From Mucidula mucida (lineage: Eukaryota > Basidiomycota > Agaricomycetes > Agaricales > Physalacriaceae): 45,135 nt of DNA. Positions 18,640 to 28,742 of the stretch are shown one piece after another. Made by a program: the position numbers and the translations under genes. The DNA lies in the NCBI GenBank assembly GCA_015501055.1, contig JADNYV010000280.1, forward strand, positions 1 through 45,135, in the 5' to 3' direction. Below the pieces are notes generated by a model, which was given only the letters and a program-made list of their open reading frames with translations, was not told the origin of the DNA and made no database searches. Numbering within the stretch: position 1 is the stretch's first letter; each line of letters begins with the position of its first letter.

Positions 18640-21568
18640 TACCTATACCAACACCCTTGCTTTCGCGTCGGACATCCTGCTCTCTTTCAAACACGCAGCT
18701 GTCTTTACATTGAGGAGATGTGCATATAGTCGACCCGACAGTACAACAAGTAAGGCGGACGTCGAGAATTGCCTCTCCCTCGTGTTCCTACCAACGACAT
18801 AACACTCTTGATAATACCACGCTCTCTTTTGCTATGCTATGAAGACTGGTCTTTGGCGCTCTCGCCGCGTCTTCTATTACCGTGGCCGGAGGAAAAAGGA
18901 GTCGCGCGTTATCACATATACCCCGTCAATCTCGTATTCATTGGGGGACGTATGTCGTCGGCGATGCTCGAGCCCGCTCGGCGTACAGGCGGCGCGTAGG
19001 ACGATTTTGAGCATCTTGCTTGTGGTCTTTCTCTGGAAACTCCTCATCGTCCTAAACACAACCGTATATGTGGGTGATTCATCTCCAGCTCCTGGTAGCG
19101 TTTGGGCATTGGTCCCTCGACAAATAGGACAGCAGTACTCATTCCGCCTTCCTCTAGTGGAAGTCATGCTAGCATAAGTATAAACCATGGTCGTAGCAGT
19201 TCCAAGTGAGTTGTGAAAGATCTGCTTTCCGCGACTGCTTTATTCATTCTCAGCTACCTCTACGTCGCCGGCGTCAGCCAAACTTCGAAAGGTCACCCAC
19301 CACCTCTAAGGCATTCACTGGAAGCTGTCGAAAGTGCAGTTGTAGGTGACCGTTAGAGTTTTCGTTGTGGTTATGGCCTTGTCTCGCGTTTTAACGCCAC
19401 ATTACTCGGCCACGGGCAACGCGACGTGCATCGCGGAAGCTGTAAGGAAGAGTTGAAGTGGGCGGTACAGCACCTTCGGCATATTTGCGCTATATCGCTG
19501 GCATTGGCTGGTCATTACTCTTCCAACAACATCACACCCAGATGTCATGCTTCTCACCGGCAACGTTGCGCTGTTCACAAGCTGTGAATTGATTGCCGCT
19601 CCAAGAATTATTTCCGAGCGCTCACTCCAGCATCGGTAGGCCCTGTATTTCGTGGAAGACACGTACTTCATTGACAGATAGTTCCTCGGGCTAAGCTTCA
19701 TCGTGTCGCTTAATCCTTACTAACATGTCTGGCGATTGGGTACGATGGATTTGACCCCTATGCTCTTATCTCTTTCTGCACATCATGGCCCCAATCCGCT
19801 CTACTCCCTCGCCATCTCAGACCTCGCCCTTCCCGCGTCGTAGTTCTACCTCGCCCAGCAATAACACAATTCGGATCACGAGGAAAGCTGCAGAGGCCAT
19901 AACATGGAAAACCATCACTCGTCATGTGTATGAAACGGATGCTTTCCGGGCGCAAGTTGAAGCAGCACAATCGCCAACCGTCCTCTGCTACAACGCTACT
20001 ACTATTGGCGGATCGCTGCCCCTCTCACACGACGGCGACTTTCGCCCCGTCATCAAGCTCATTCAAACTGTGGCGCGCCTGTTACTCACGGATGCAGTCC
20101 GCCAAGAAATCATAAAGCCTATCATTGTACTATATCGCCGAAGCATCGAAGCTCAAAACCAGTTCTCTCTTATACACCCTGGCAAGGTCTACCCCAAGGA
20201 TGACCACGTCCTCGAGTTTGTGACAAATCATTTTCCCAAAGTCGTCTTCCACGAAACAGTCAGGGAGAGTTGGGGGAGTGTTAACAAGCGTGAAGAGGAA
20301 GGTGCAGAAAGAAACGAGATGTTCATCTCGAACGACCTGGTTCTTGCCTACCTTGACACGCAGGTATGTCTCCGCTATTCTACACAGCTTCGCTAGTCTA
20401 AGCCGCTGTATAGGCAGGTCGTCAGCCATGCATCGTCACGGAGCAGCAGTACGCAAAAGTGAAGCGCTTCGTCGAATTTACTCTCATCGCAACCATCCTA
20501 CACGAGATTGGACACTGCCTGACCAAATACTTCTTTGGGCCCCATTTCCTGACTCCATACCTTCCAGCTCTTGTTGGTCTGGATAAGCGAGGCTCTCAAC
20601 GTTTGGGCGAAATAGGACAGGATGTCGAGATGGACCTCCTGGGGTGCATCGCCGTCCTTGAATGGGATGACTCGGCTTCATTCTATTCTGCAGAAAGATT
20701 GTGGCACGTTGATAAGTTGTTGGGTATGGTAAAGTTGAAGAGTAGTGAAACAGCTGAGTGGTATCGTTTGAGTACGTGGATTTTCTTGTGTGTTACTCTC
20801 CTGTTGATATCATCCTATAGCCGATGCTCAAATTGACCATGTCATTGATATGGTACATCATGGTTATATCGACCCGATAACTTTTGACTACCATCGAGAA
20901 ATCGGTGGCGCTACAGGGAGGGCTATACGAGCCAAGTCCGCGATGGATGGGATATGTGTCATTGAACAGCAGGACGCTGCCGAGGATGAAGCACCCAGTG
21001 CTCGCCGTGATTTCACAGACTCGGAAGACCTTCCTGGGCTTGGGCTTCGAATCACCCTCAATCCATCAGCTTTTCGTTTCATTCCCCGGGGGGACCGGAG
21101 ATTTTGAGTGCTCACCTTGACCGTTGCTTTCGATGTGTAGTTATTACTTGAGCTCCAATGTACTTTGTACTATACATTTCCTTATCATTCAAGTCAGCAC
21201 CATCACCATCACCATCGCTTCTATCTTGGATTTCTCCATCCAACGCGTTCAGGAGTTTTCTCAGTGCTAAGCGCAGCGAGAGACGAAGGTAGGCATTGAT
21301 ATTCTGCAGGAGCGAACGGATTCAGGAAATTTGGTTCGCAGTTTGTTCGCAGGATGGTTCTCTCGTTTCGTTTATTCTCACACCATCACTGTGTAAGTGG
21401 CAGTATGTCAAGTTGCAACGCACAATGACAAACGGACGCACTTCAGAAGGCCCAGCGGACGTTCTGTTGCGCAGGACTGAGGAAGTCCCGATGTTTTCCC
21501 ACACCGCCTGTAAAGAGCGTTGCTTTTCGTTTTTGTTCTGATCGGCGACGCGTTTTCCCAGTAAACGA
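18640..21568 (+). repeat. Tandem array unit 1 (complete)
   Basis: Unit 1 begins with CTATACCAACACCCTTGCTT at about 18642 and unit 2 with a near-identical start at about 21570. Both contain, in order, a short leader region with a signal-peptide-like ORF, a spliced-looking small region, and an HExGH metallopeptidase gene followed by a shared 3' tail. Unit 1 carries about 300 bp more than unit 2 in the leader. Its signal-peptide-like ORF is broken (ATG CTA TGA at about 18833 where unit 2 reads on). Confidence 0.75.
19785..21107 (+). CDS. HExGH metallopeptidase-like protein, copy 1
   Basis: Three exons (19785-20363, 20414-20771, 20821-21107; introns 50 and 49 nt) give 407 residues. Residues 1-30 are polar, Ser/Pro/Arg-rich. 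A conserved domain follows (FRAQVEAAQSPTVLCYNAT; VIKLIQTVARLLL; DHVLEFVTNHFPKVVF). The motif LIATILHEIGHCLTKY at residues 217-232 has HEIGH at 223-227, the zinc-binding and catalytic HExxH of zincin peptidases. GEIGQDVE at 258-265 is a candidate third-ligand region. No signal peptide or membrane helix is evident. I do not recognise the family; the fold and activity are inference from the motif. The paralogue at 22420-23737 has the same exon structure. The intact frame and conserved splice sites indicate an expressed gene. Substrate unknown. Confidence 0.82.
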
Positions 21569-21737
21569 CCTATACCAACACACTTGCTTTCGCGTGTTCA
21601 AACCGACTTCCCTCTTAAACACACGACTTTTTGGACATTGAGAGATGTGCTCTGGATGCGACCCGAGAGCACAACGGACGTCTAGAATTGGCTCTCCGTC
21701 ACATTCCTACCAATGGCACAACACTCCTCTTGATAAA

Positions 21738-21902
21738 ATGGCTATGCTATCAAGACTGGTCTTGGGCGCTCTCGTCGCGTCTGCTGTTACCGCGGCCGGA
21801 CGAAGAAGATGTCGCGCTATGTCACCTATACCTTGGGAGACGGCCGTCGGCGATGCTCGAGCCTGCCATCGCCGCTCGTGCACCAGTACAAGAGACGCAT
21901 AA
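21738..21902 (+). CDS. Short signal-peptide-like ORF in unit 2
   Basis: From ATG 21738 the frame reads MAMLSRLVLGALVASAVTAA, a good secretion signal (short basic n-region, hydrophobic core, small residues at the cleavage site). About 34 mostly basic and Cys-containing residues follow before a stop. The corresponding site in unit 1 has a nonsense codon. It may be the first exon of a small secreted or membrane protein whose later exons lie at about 21990-22215, where a GTAAGT donor and CTCGTTAG acceptor are visible, or it may be a relic. I cannot build a complete gene. Confidence 0.35.
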   Translation: MAMLSRLVLGALVASAVTAAGRRRCRAMSPIPWETAVGDARACHRRSCTSTRDA

Positions 21903-22419
21903 AACAAAATGCAGAGCGTCTTGCCCCGTGTCTTGCTTTGAAGGCGGTTAAGGGCGCAGGGGATCAGCACCGACGACAGCACCTGCGACATATCTGAATC
22001 TGTGCTGCATCGCTGGCGTTGGTATGTGGTATTGGCTGTTCATTATTCTTCCTCCACCAACTCATCAGATGCCATGATTCTCACCGGTAGCTTTGGACCA
22101 GTGATACAAATTGTAAGTAGATTGCCGCTTTCGGGAGTATTTATATTGCTCACTCTTGCCTCGTTAGGACCAGCTGTATTTCGTGGAAGGCACGCAGTTT
22201 CATTGATAGAAAATGCTCTAGGCCTAGGTTTCCTCATCATGTATATATGGTGCCATTCAACATGTCGACTGTCTTCTGTACCTGTTGGTGTATCTTTGTC
22301 GTGTGCTACGCGCGATACTTCCGAGGTCTCGATAACCCTTTGAAACAGTACTACCATGTCTGGCGATCGAGCACGCAGGATGGATTTGACCCCTACGCTT
22401 TTGTCTCTTTCTGCACATC

Positions 22420-23737
22420 ATGGCCCCAATCCGTTCTACTCCCTCGACCTCGCCCTTGCCCCGTAGTTCAGCCTCGCCCAGCAATAACACAAGGACAATG
22501 GCAGGCGACAAAGCTGCAGAGGCCATAACAGCGTGGAAAGTCGTCACCCGTCGTGTTTACGAAACAGATGCTTTCCGGGCGCAAGTTGAAGCAGCACAAT
22601 CGCCCACCGTCCTCTGCTACAATGCCACCCCCGCTGGCAGATCGCCGCCACTCTCTCACGACGGCGACTTTGGCCCCGTCATCAAGCTCATTCAAACAGT
22701 GGCGCGCCTGATGCTCATCACGCGTAAAGTCCGCCATAACATCATAACCCCCATTATCGTATTACACAGTCGAAGTTCCGAAGCCCAAGACCATTTTTCT
22801 CTTGTACACCCTGGCGCTGCCATTCCCACCGACGACCACGTCCTCGAGTTTGTTACGAACCATTTTCCCGAAGTCGTCTTCCAAGAAACAGTTAGGGAGA
22901 GTTGGGGGAGTGTTACTAAGGGAGAAGAGGATGGTGCAGACAGGAATGAGATGTTTATATCGAACAGCCTCATTCTTGCATATCTTGACACACAGGTATG
23001 TCTCCGCTATACTACACAGTTCCGTTAACTCAAGCCTCTGTATAGACAGGTCGTAAGCCATGTGTTGTCACGGAGCAGCAGTATGCAAAAGTGAAGCGCG
23101 TCGTCGAGTTCACTCTTATTGCCACCATTCTACACGAGCTAGGACACTGCCTCACCAAATACATTTTCGGCCCGCAATTCCTGACCCCGTGTCTTCCAGC
23201 TCTCGTCGGTCTTGATAAGCGAGGCTCCAAATGCTTGGGAGAGATCGGCCAGGATATTGAGATGGAGCTTCTAGGGTGTATCACCGTCCTTGAATGGGAA
23301 GATCCAGCTTTATTCTCTCCTCCAGCGCGATTGTGGCGCGTTGATAAACTTCTGGGTATGGTCAAGTTGAAAATGACGCAAACTGAGTGGTATACTCTGA
23401 GTACGTGGATTTTCTTGTGCATCTTACTTGCTGTTGATCTTATCTTATAGCTGATGCACAGATTGACCACTTCATTGACATGGTACATCATGGCTATATT
23501 GATAAGATATGTTTCGATGACCAACGAGACATTGGTGGTGCGTCAGGGAAGGCTATACGAGCCAAGTCTGCGATGGATGGGATGCGCGTCTTGGAGCAGC
23601 AGGACTCTCAGGTTGAGGATGAAGCACACAGTGCTCTTGATTCCCCGGACTCTGAGTACCTTCCGGGGCTTGGGCTCCGAATCATTCCTAATCCCTTAGC
23701 ATTTCGTTTTATTCCCCACGGTGACCGGACATTTTGA
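22420..23737 (+). CDS. HExGH metallopeptidase-like protein, copy 2
   Basis: Three exons (22420-22995, 23046-23400, 23451-23737; introns of 50 nt each) give 405 residues, with splice sites at the same positions as copy 1. The motif is HELGH at residues 222-226, followed by GEIGQDIE (257-264). Differences from copy 1 are scattered and conservative in the core (FVEF to VVEF; DVEMD to DIEME) and denser in the N-terminal tail and the C-terminal acidic linker. No frameshifts or stops. Both copies share KSAMDG near the end and a basic C-terminus (FRFIP.GDR). As with copy 1, the function is unrecognised; zinc peptidase activity is an inference from HExxH. Tandem position suggests a recent duplication. 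Confidence 0.82.
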
Positions 23738-24229
23738 GTGCAACCGTTGTTTTCAATGTGTACTTATCAAATATATTCCGGAGATTTTCAAGAACTTCAC
23801 TAGTTCGCGGTACCGGTACTGTAGTCTGGTGGAAATCTTCCACACCATCACTCAGTGGGGTCTGTTCATGAAGTCGCGTAATGACGAGCGGACTCTTGCG
23901 TTGTGTAGGAAAGTTCCAATGTTTTCCCACGCCGCCTCTGAAGATTGCGCTTCGTTGAAGACTCTTTAGTACGTTTCTGTTCCCTCTGTTTAGGCCAATA
24001 TTTTGCAGAATGCCTGTTACAATGTAGTCGCTGTTATGAAGCTGGCCGGCCAACGATAGTAGGCTCTGCGCAGTGCGAATGACCCTGTGTCGCGACGATG
24101 ACCGGCGTCAGTTCAACTTTAAAGAACTCCCCACCTCTTAACCTAGGTAGTAACGCGTTCACATCCGCCACCAATATTTCGGAGACCACTCGGACGGTGC
24201 AACACCTCCTACATCTCTCACTCATAAGT

Positions 24230-24430
24230 CTCCATTCTTCTGCTGAGACGACAACTAGATGCTATCGCTGTCACTGGCGACATTACCATCTTCACAAACA
24301 CCTCTGAGGCAAACACTCCGATCGTAAGTGTAATTGCCGCTCCTTGGCTTATTTTGGGTACTCACCTTGGCGCCGTTAGGAACTATATTTCGTGACGAGC
24401 GTGTAAGATCTGCGTACGTTTAGTATCGGC
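24230..24430 (+). repeat. Truncated third unit of the tandem array
   Basis: The segment with ATCGTAAGTGTAATTGCCGC at about 24320 and GTTAGGAACTATATTTCGTG at about 24377 matches the leader region of unit 1 (19570-19670) and unit 2 (22110-22200). No metallopeptidase gene follows, so only part of a third unit remains. It marks the right edge of the duplication. Confidence 0.6.
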
Positions 24431-24640
24431 GTGCAATTTTTATAGGTTGCTTGGACCGATGTGACTACTTGATTGGCATATACGAGTACCTGATCTTCTG
24501 GTTTAGAGAGGGAGAGACGCGTCGGGAAGAGAAATGCGAGGGCACACGATATTTCGTCCTAACTATCGGCACGAGTCAAACAGCGCTTTAACTGGCCTCG
24601 CGTATGACTAGGACTAGGTCGACAAGGCTCAGTATCTAGA

Positions 24641-25103
24641 TTAGGAAGATTCATGCAGGTCGTCGAAGGGATCAGCGTGCCAGCGCACTGATGCCTCCTC
24701 AATCTGTCTGTTATGAGCGATACGGGTACGCCGGGCATCGTCGAAGGACATCACATAGCCACCTTTCTCAAAGTTTGGCTCCTACAACCTCCATGGTTTA
24801 TCGTCGATTCAAAGACAAGGAAGGAGCAATAAATCCAACAAACAAATCCAAGTAGTCTTTGTTTTTCGCTCCCTCACCAGCGCCGAGCTGGAATGCATCT
24901 ACAGTGACAGGCACTAGAGTCACTTTGTCCCCATGCTAGTCTTGTAAGTCGTCCCGCGGAGATAGCTATTACCGGAACTTGGTATACTGAATCTCCAATA
25001 AGGGATCGCCCATGCACCCTCCGCTTAGGGCGTGAATCCCATGCGCCGTAGAAGCCGTTTAGACTGTCAAGTCGTTCACTGATTCGTATTAAAGGCGGCG
25101 AGT
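24641..25103 (-). pseudogene. C-terminal exons of an unrecognised gene (5' part missing)
   Basis: Three minus-strand exons splice in frame: about 25103-24973 (SERLDSLNGFYGAWDSRPKR; SLIGDSVYQVP), 24935-24840 (HGDKVTLVPVTVDAFQLGAG; KNKDYLDLF) and 24781-24641 (EPNFEKGGYVMSFDDARRTR; EEASVRWHADPFDDLHESS-stop). The codon pattern, GT-AG junctions and absence of stops over about 120 codons show real coding ancestry. One intron is only 37 nt, unusually short here. No frame continues upstream, where a divergent methyltransferase starts at 25142, so the N-terminal exons are lost or displaced. I do not recognise the family. Confidence 0.55.
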
Positions 25104-25141
25104 CTTCGTGAAACGGCGGTCAACTCTCATCACATCGTCAC

Positions 25142-26090
25142 ATGGCATACCTCCGCGCCAGCCAGGGGTGGTACAATCCTGCTCGAGGCGTGAGATACGT
25201 CCTACCATCCGACAAAATTGAACGGGAAAGGTGAGTAATCGCTCAATTTATCTGGGGGCATCGTTAGAAGCTCGTCATGTCGGCAGACTTAATCTTCAAA
25301 ACAAGTTTCTGACTAGAAAATTATGCGATGGCCGTCTCATCTTTGCTCCGCATCCTGCACTGAGGGATGACCTCCAAATTTTGGATTCCGCTACAGGCAC
25401 CGGTAACGGAAACTGCTCTGTTGATTGATAGTTAGACTCACGATTGTTGATGTAGGAATCTGGATCAATAACGCGTACCGTGAAGCCCCGAGGGCGAACT
25501 TTATCGGCATCGACATTCAAGACCGTCTTTTCCCGGAGGTCCCCTTGAGAAATACTTCGTTTTCAGTCCAGTCGGTCCTCGACTTGCCTTCGGAGTGGAG
25601 CAACCAGTTCGACCTGGTCAACCAGCGCCTCCTGATGTTAGCGCTGGGGAAGGAACAATGCCTTTGCGCGAGGTTCACAGAGTTCTTGCTCCGGGGGGCT
25701 ATGTCCAATTCGTCGAAGTTCACCCAACGCTCGACAATATGGGACCTGCCACTGATGCCCATAACAAGGTTCGCATGAGGCTGCACGCAGCGAGGAACTT
25801 GCAGAGTAACATCGCCGAGGTGTTGCCAGACAAGTTGCGCGATGCGGGTTTTAAGAACGTCTGGAGCGAGACGCGCTCGTTTCCTGTGGGTAAATGGGGT
25901 GGAGAAGATGGACTTGTCTATGCGGATTTTGTTCATTCGAGGTTTGTCTGCATTCAAAGGACCCATGTTGGATCATGGTCTCGTCAAGGATGAGGAAGAG
26001 TATGATGCGCTTCTTGAAGCGGCGCGAAAGGAGTGGGACAAGGTCCCGGGAACTGGAATGAGGTGGACGAAAGCGTACGCATGTAAATGA
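25142..26090 (+). pseudogene. SAM-dependent methyltransferase (TAM/LaeA-like fold), frameshifted
   Basis: Exons 25142-25230, 25287-25402 and 25456-26090, with introns of 56 and 53 nt. Conserved features: GWYNPARGVRYVLPSD, ERLNLQNKFLTRKLCDG, the SAM motif I region ILDSATGTG-IW, ANFIGIDIQDRLFP, FDLVNQRLLMLAL, EVHRVLAPGGYVQFVEVHP and KGPMLDHGLVKDEEEYDALL. This is the layout of fungal class I methyltransferases often found near secondary-metabolite genes. The frame shifts near 25655 (between GKEQ and MPLREVHRVL) and back near 25930 (after LVYADF), so no single frame covers it. The two shifts compensate and total length stays divisible by three. Either two small indel errors or an inactive copy. 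Confidence 0.7.
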
Positions 26091-26302
26091 TATGGCCTAC
26101 CTACTTTCTTTTATGCAAGTACATATAGTTCAACTGTACCTAAAGTGAAGTTCGGTCATAAACATCTAACCGTGCGGTGAGGAGAAGCATCAAAATAGGA
26201 GCAAATATGAGCGCCACGGACTGTTGATGGTGATGTTCGCGATCAAGTCACTGTGATCCCACGTGGCTATCACCTTTTTTTTTCCCATTACCTCCGCCAC
26301 AA

Positions 26303-27554
26303 ATGATATCGTTCACTTCATTTCCAGCGCGAAATGAAACGCTGGGAAACTACGCGCGCCATTCCAACGACGACGACGACATGGACGTGGATCTCGACGA
26401 AGACCACTTTGCGCCTGGGGCATCGAAGCTGACGTACCCAGGCGAAGTGCTCACATCGGCGCAGGACTACATGCGGTATGTGCTGCCGTCGCCCTTATAG
26501 AGGGTTGACATCCCAACGTCTGCAGATTAGAGGGCACGGAACGTACGTGGACAATGAGCAGGTTATTGCGTCTGTTGCGGGCACCATCGAGCGCGTGAAC
26601 AAGTTGGTGACGGTTCGAGCGGTTAGGACGAGGTGAGCGATGCTGCTGGGTTTTAAGTAATTTTTCTGATACGATGTTGGCAACAGATATAATGCTGAAG
26701 TGGGCGACCTTGTGGTTGGGCGGATCACAGAGGTGAGTCCTCTGGTTGCTGTGCTCAGCCATCGTTTAACGTGACGACTAGGTCCAACCGAAACGATGGA
26801 AAGTCGAAGCCAACTCCAGACAAGATGCAGTTCTTATGCTTTCATCGGTCAATTTGCCCGGAGGCGTACAGGTACGTGCTATTTCCAGCATTCATTTTCT
26901 TTCTCTCAGATGTCCGCGTAGAGACGAAAACTGGAGAGCGATGAACTGCAAATGCGGACGTTCTTCGAGGAAGGCGATCTTTTGGTGGCAGAAGTGCAGG
27001 CTTTCTTTGGCGATGGCTCAATGTCACTGCATACACGCTCGCTCAGCTATGGCAAGGTGAACATAATGGTTCAAGATTTGAAGCAATCTAATTGATTTCA
27101 CTCCTCAGCTGCGCAATGGACAGCTTGTTATAGTCTCGCCAATCCTTGTGCGACGTCTGAAGAGCCATTTCATCACGCTACCCTGCGATGTAGACTTGAT
27201 CTTGGGGCTTAATGGTTACATTTGGGTCAGCAAGCATATAAAACAGAGCGACCGGGAAGGGGAAGAGGGCTTCGATGCCGAAGCCGTTTACTCGAACCAA
27301 AACGACGTGAGCTATATTCATATTTGTGCTATTTCCTTGCTCACTTGCTGTAGGCAATCGACGACTTTACGCGGATCGCCATTTCCCGCATTAGCAACAT
27401 AATCCGCGTCCTCGCGTCTCGATTCATTCCCCTATCGGACACGATATTGCTCAAGGCGTATGAATGGACGATTGAGCAGGAAAATGACGTGAAGGATCTA
27501 TTGCAGGACGATTTCGGGGATGCTCTTGTGGCGAGCATCACCGTCGTAGGGTAG
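26303..27554 (+). CDS. RRP4: Exosome complex RNA-binding subunit Rrp4
   Basis: Seven exons (26303-26475, 26531-26632, 26687-26732, 26782-26871, 26922-27056, 27109-27306, 27354-27554) total 945 nt and give 314 residues, the expected size. The N-terminal part carries an acidic run ([12 protein letters not shown]), then [20 protein letters not shown], the S1 domain ([32 protein letters not shown]), [20 protein letters not shown], and a KH-type domain ([29 protein letters not shown]). Rrp4 forms part of the cap of the eukaryotic RNA exosome and threads RNA into it, in nucleus and cytoplasm. Introns are all GT-AG, 47-55 nt. No anomalies. The start is the first ATG giving the typical N-terminus. 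Confidence 0.95.
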
Positions 27555-27752
27555 GACTGTTTACGCTTCGTAATCTGTTGAGACCATGAATCATCATGCC
27601 CTTCTGCTGATTCAGATGCACACTCGGAATAGTGCGTTCTTCCCAAGACCGAGCACGTCAACGGTGGAAGTTATGATGTGACTTTGTCAGCTGGCTCATC
27701 CTACTTAAGACGTTGGTTCTCGAGCGCCTTGAACCCATTCTCTCAGCCAGTC

Positions 27753-28688
27753 ATGTCTGCTCAATCTGTCACCGCTGAGCTCTTCTTCATGAACCCGCCG
27801 CCTAATGGCGAAAAGGCGTTCTTCAGCATCAATAGCAATGCCACCGGGCAGCGCGAAAGGAATTACACAACCACTCCGCACAGTGTGCAGATCGAGAACC
27901 TCCGAGGAAAAGAGCCTGCTCCCACCCTCGACACGTTTGGCTTCCAGCTGTATTCCGATAGACCGACATCCTTTATCAAAGATGGGGAGGTTGACGTTGA
28001 GGGATATTACCAGGAGAGCATCGACGCTATCAAAGAACTGACCGGTGCTACCCGCGTTCAGCTCTTCGATCACAGTACGTCGCACCATTCTCACATTCAT
28101 TCATACAAGCTAACCGACGCCACCAGCCATCCGCCGCCGCCGGCCCGGCGACGTCGAGGATACGCCCGACAAGCGGCAGCCCGTTGCCAACGCGCACGTC
28201 GACCAGACGCCCGACTCTGCCGTCGCTCGCGTCCAACGGCATCTCCCCGCCGCGGACGTGCCCAAGCTGCTCTCACACAGGTTCCAGCTTATCAACCTGT
28301 GGCGCCCGATATCCCACCCCGCGCTGGACTGGCCGCTCGCGCTGTGCGATCACCGCAGTGTGGATGTGCAGAAGGATATGCAGCCCGTGACGCTAAAGTA
28401 CCCGGACAGGGATGGCGAGACGTTTGGGGTCAAGTACAACGAGCGGCAGCGGTGGGGGTCGTTCAAGGGTGTGCGCCCAGATGAGTTTGTGCTTATTAAA
28501 TGGTATGTCAAAGTTGTTGTTGTGGTTTATGTGGACTGACTAACGGACCCCACTTCAGTTTCGATTCCATTCAAGACGGAAGCGTCGCGCGATTCACGCC
28601 CCACACCGCGTTTGCGGACCCGACCACGCCCAAAGACGCGCCCTTCCGAGAGTCGATCGAACTGAGAGCGTTGGTGTTTTATGATTGA
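27753..28688 (+). CDS. CmcJ/AsaB-type hydroxylase/desaturase-like protein
   Basis: Exons 27753-28074, 28127-28502 and 28559-28688 (introns 52 and 56 nt) give 275 residues. Family landmarks: ELFFMNPPPNGEKAFFSIN at the N-terminus, QIENLRGKEPAPTLDTFGFQ, IKELTGATRVQLFDHT-IRRR, HVDQTPDSAVARVQRHLP, LINLWRPI.HPALDWPLALC, VKYNERQRWGSFKGVRPDEF and CFDSIQDGSVARFTPHTAF. These match the fungal family annotated as CmcJ-like, GA4-desaturase-like or AsaB hydroxylase, usually linked to secondary metabolism; the chemistry here is unknown. An in-frame ATG at 27678 would add 25 residues with a basic, hydroxylated character. I prefer 27753 because conservation starts there. It lies 198 bp downstream of RRP4 on the same strand and is convergent with SWD1. 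Confidence 0.87.
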
Positions 28689-28742
28689 CAACTTTACAAG
28701 ATTTAGATACACTGTACGAATATAATTTACCCTGAAATACAG

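Larger units (their letters stand above)
21569..23960 (+). repeat. Tandem array unit 2 (complete)
   Basis: Second unit, with gene-start to gene-start distance of 2635 bp from unit 1. Homology to unit 1 extends through the leader, the metallopeptidase gene and the 3' tail (the GATGTTTTCCCACACCGCC-like segment at about 21490 recurs at about 23920). Coding parts are more alike than flanks, suggesting selection on the protein or gene conversion. Confidence 0.75.

Noticed and set aside
18877..19188. Cys-containing minus-strand frame (CCPIC...) suggestive of a zinc finger
   Set aside because: The frame is not conserved in the duplicated unit and the spacing does not complete a finger.
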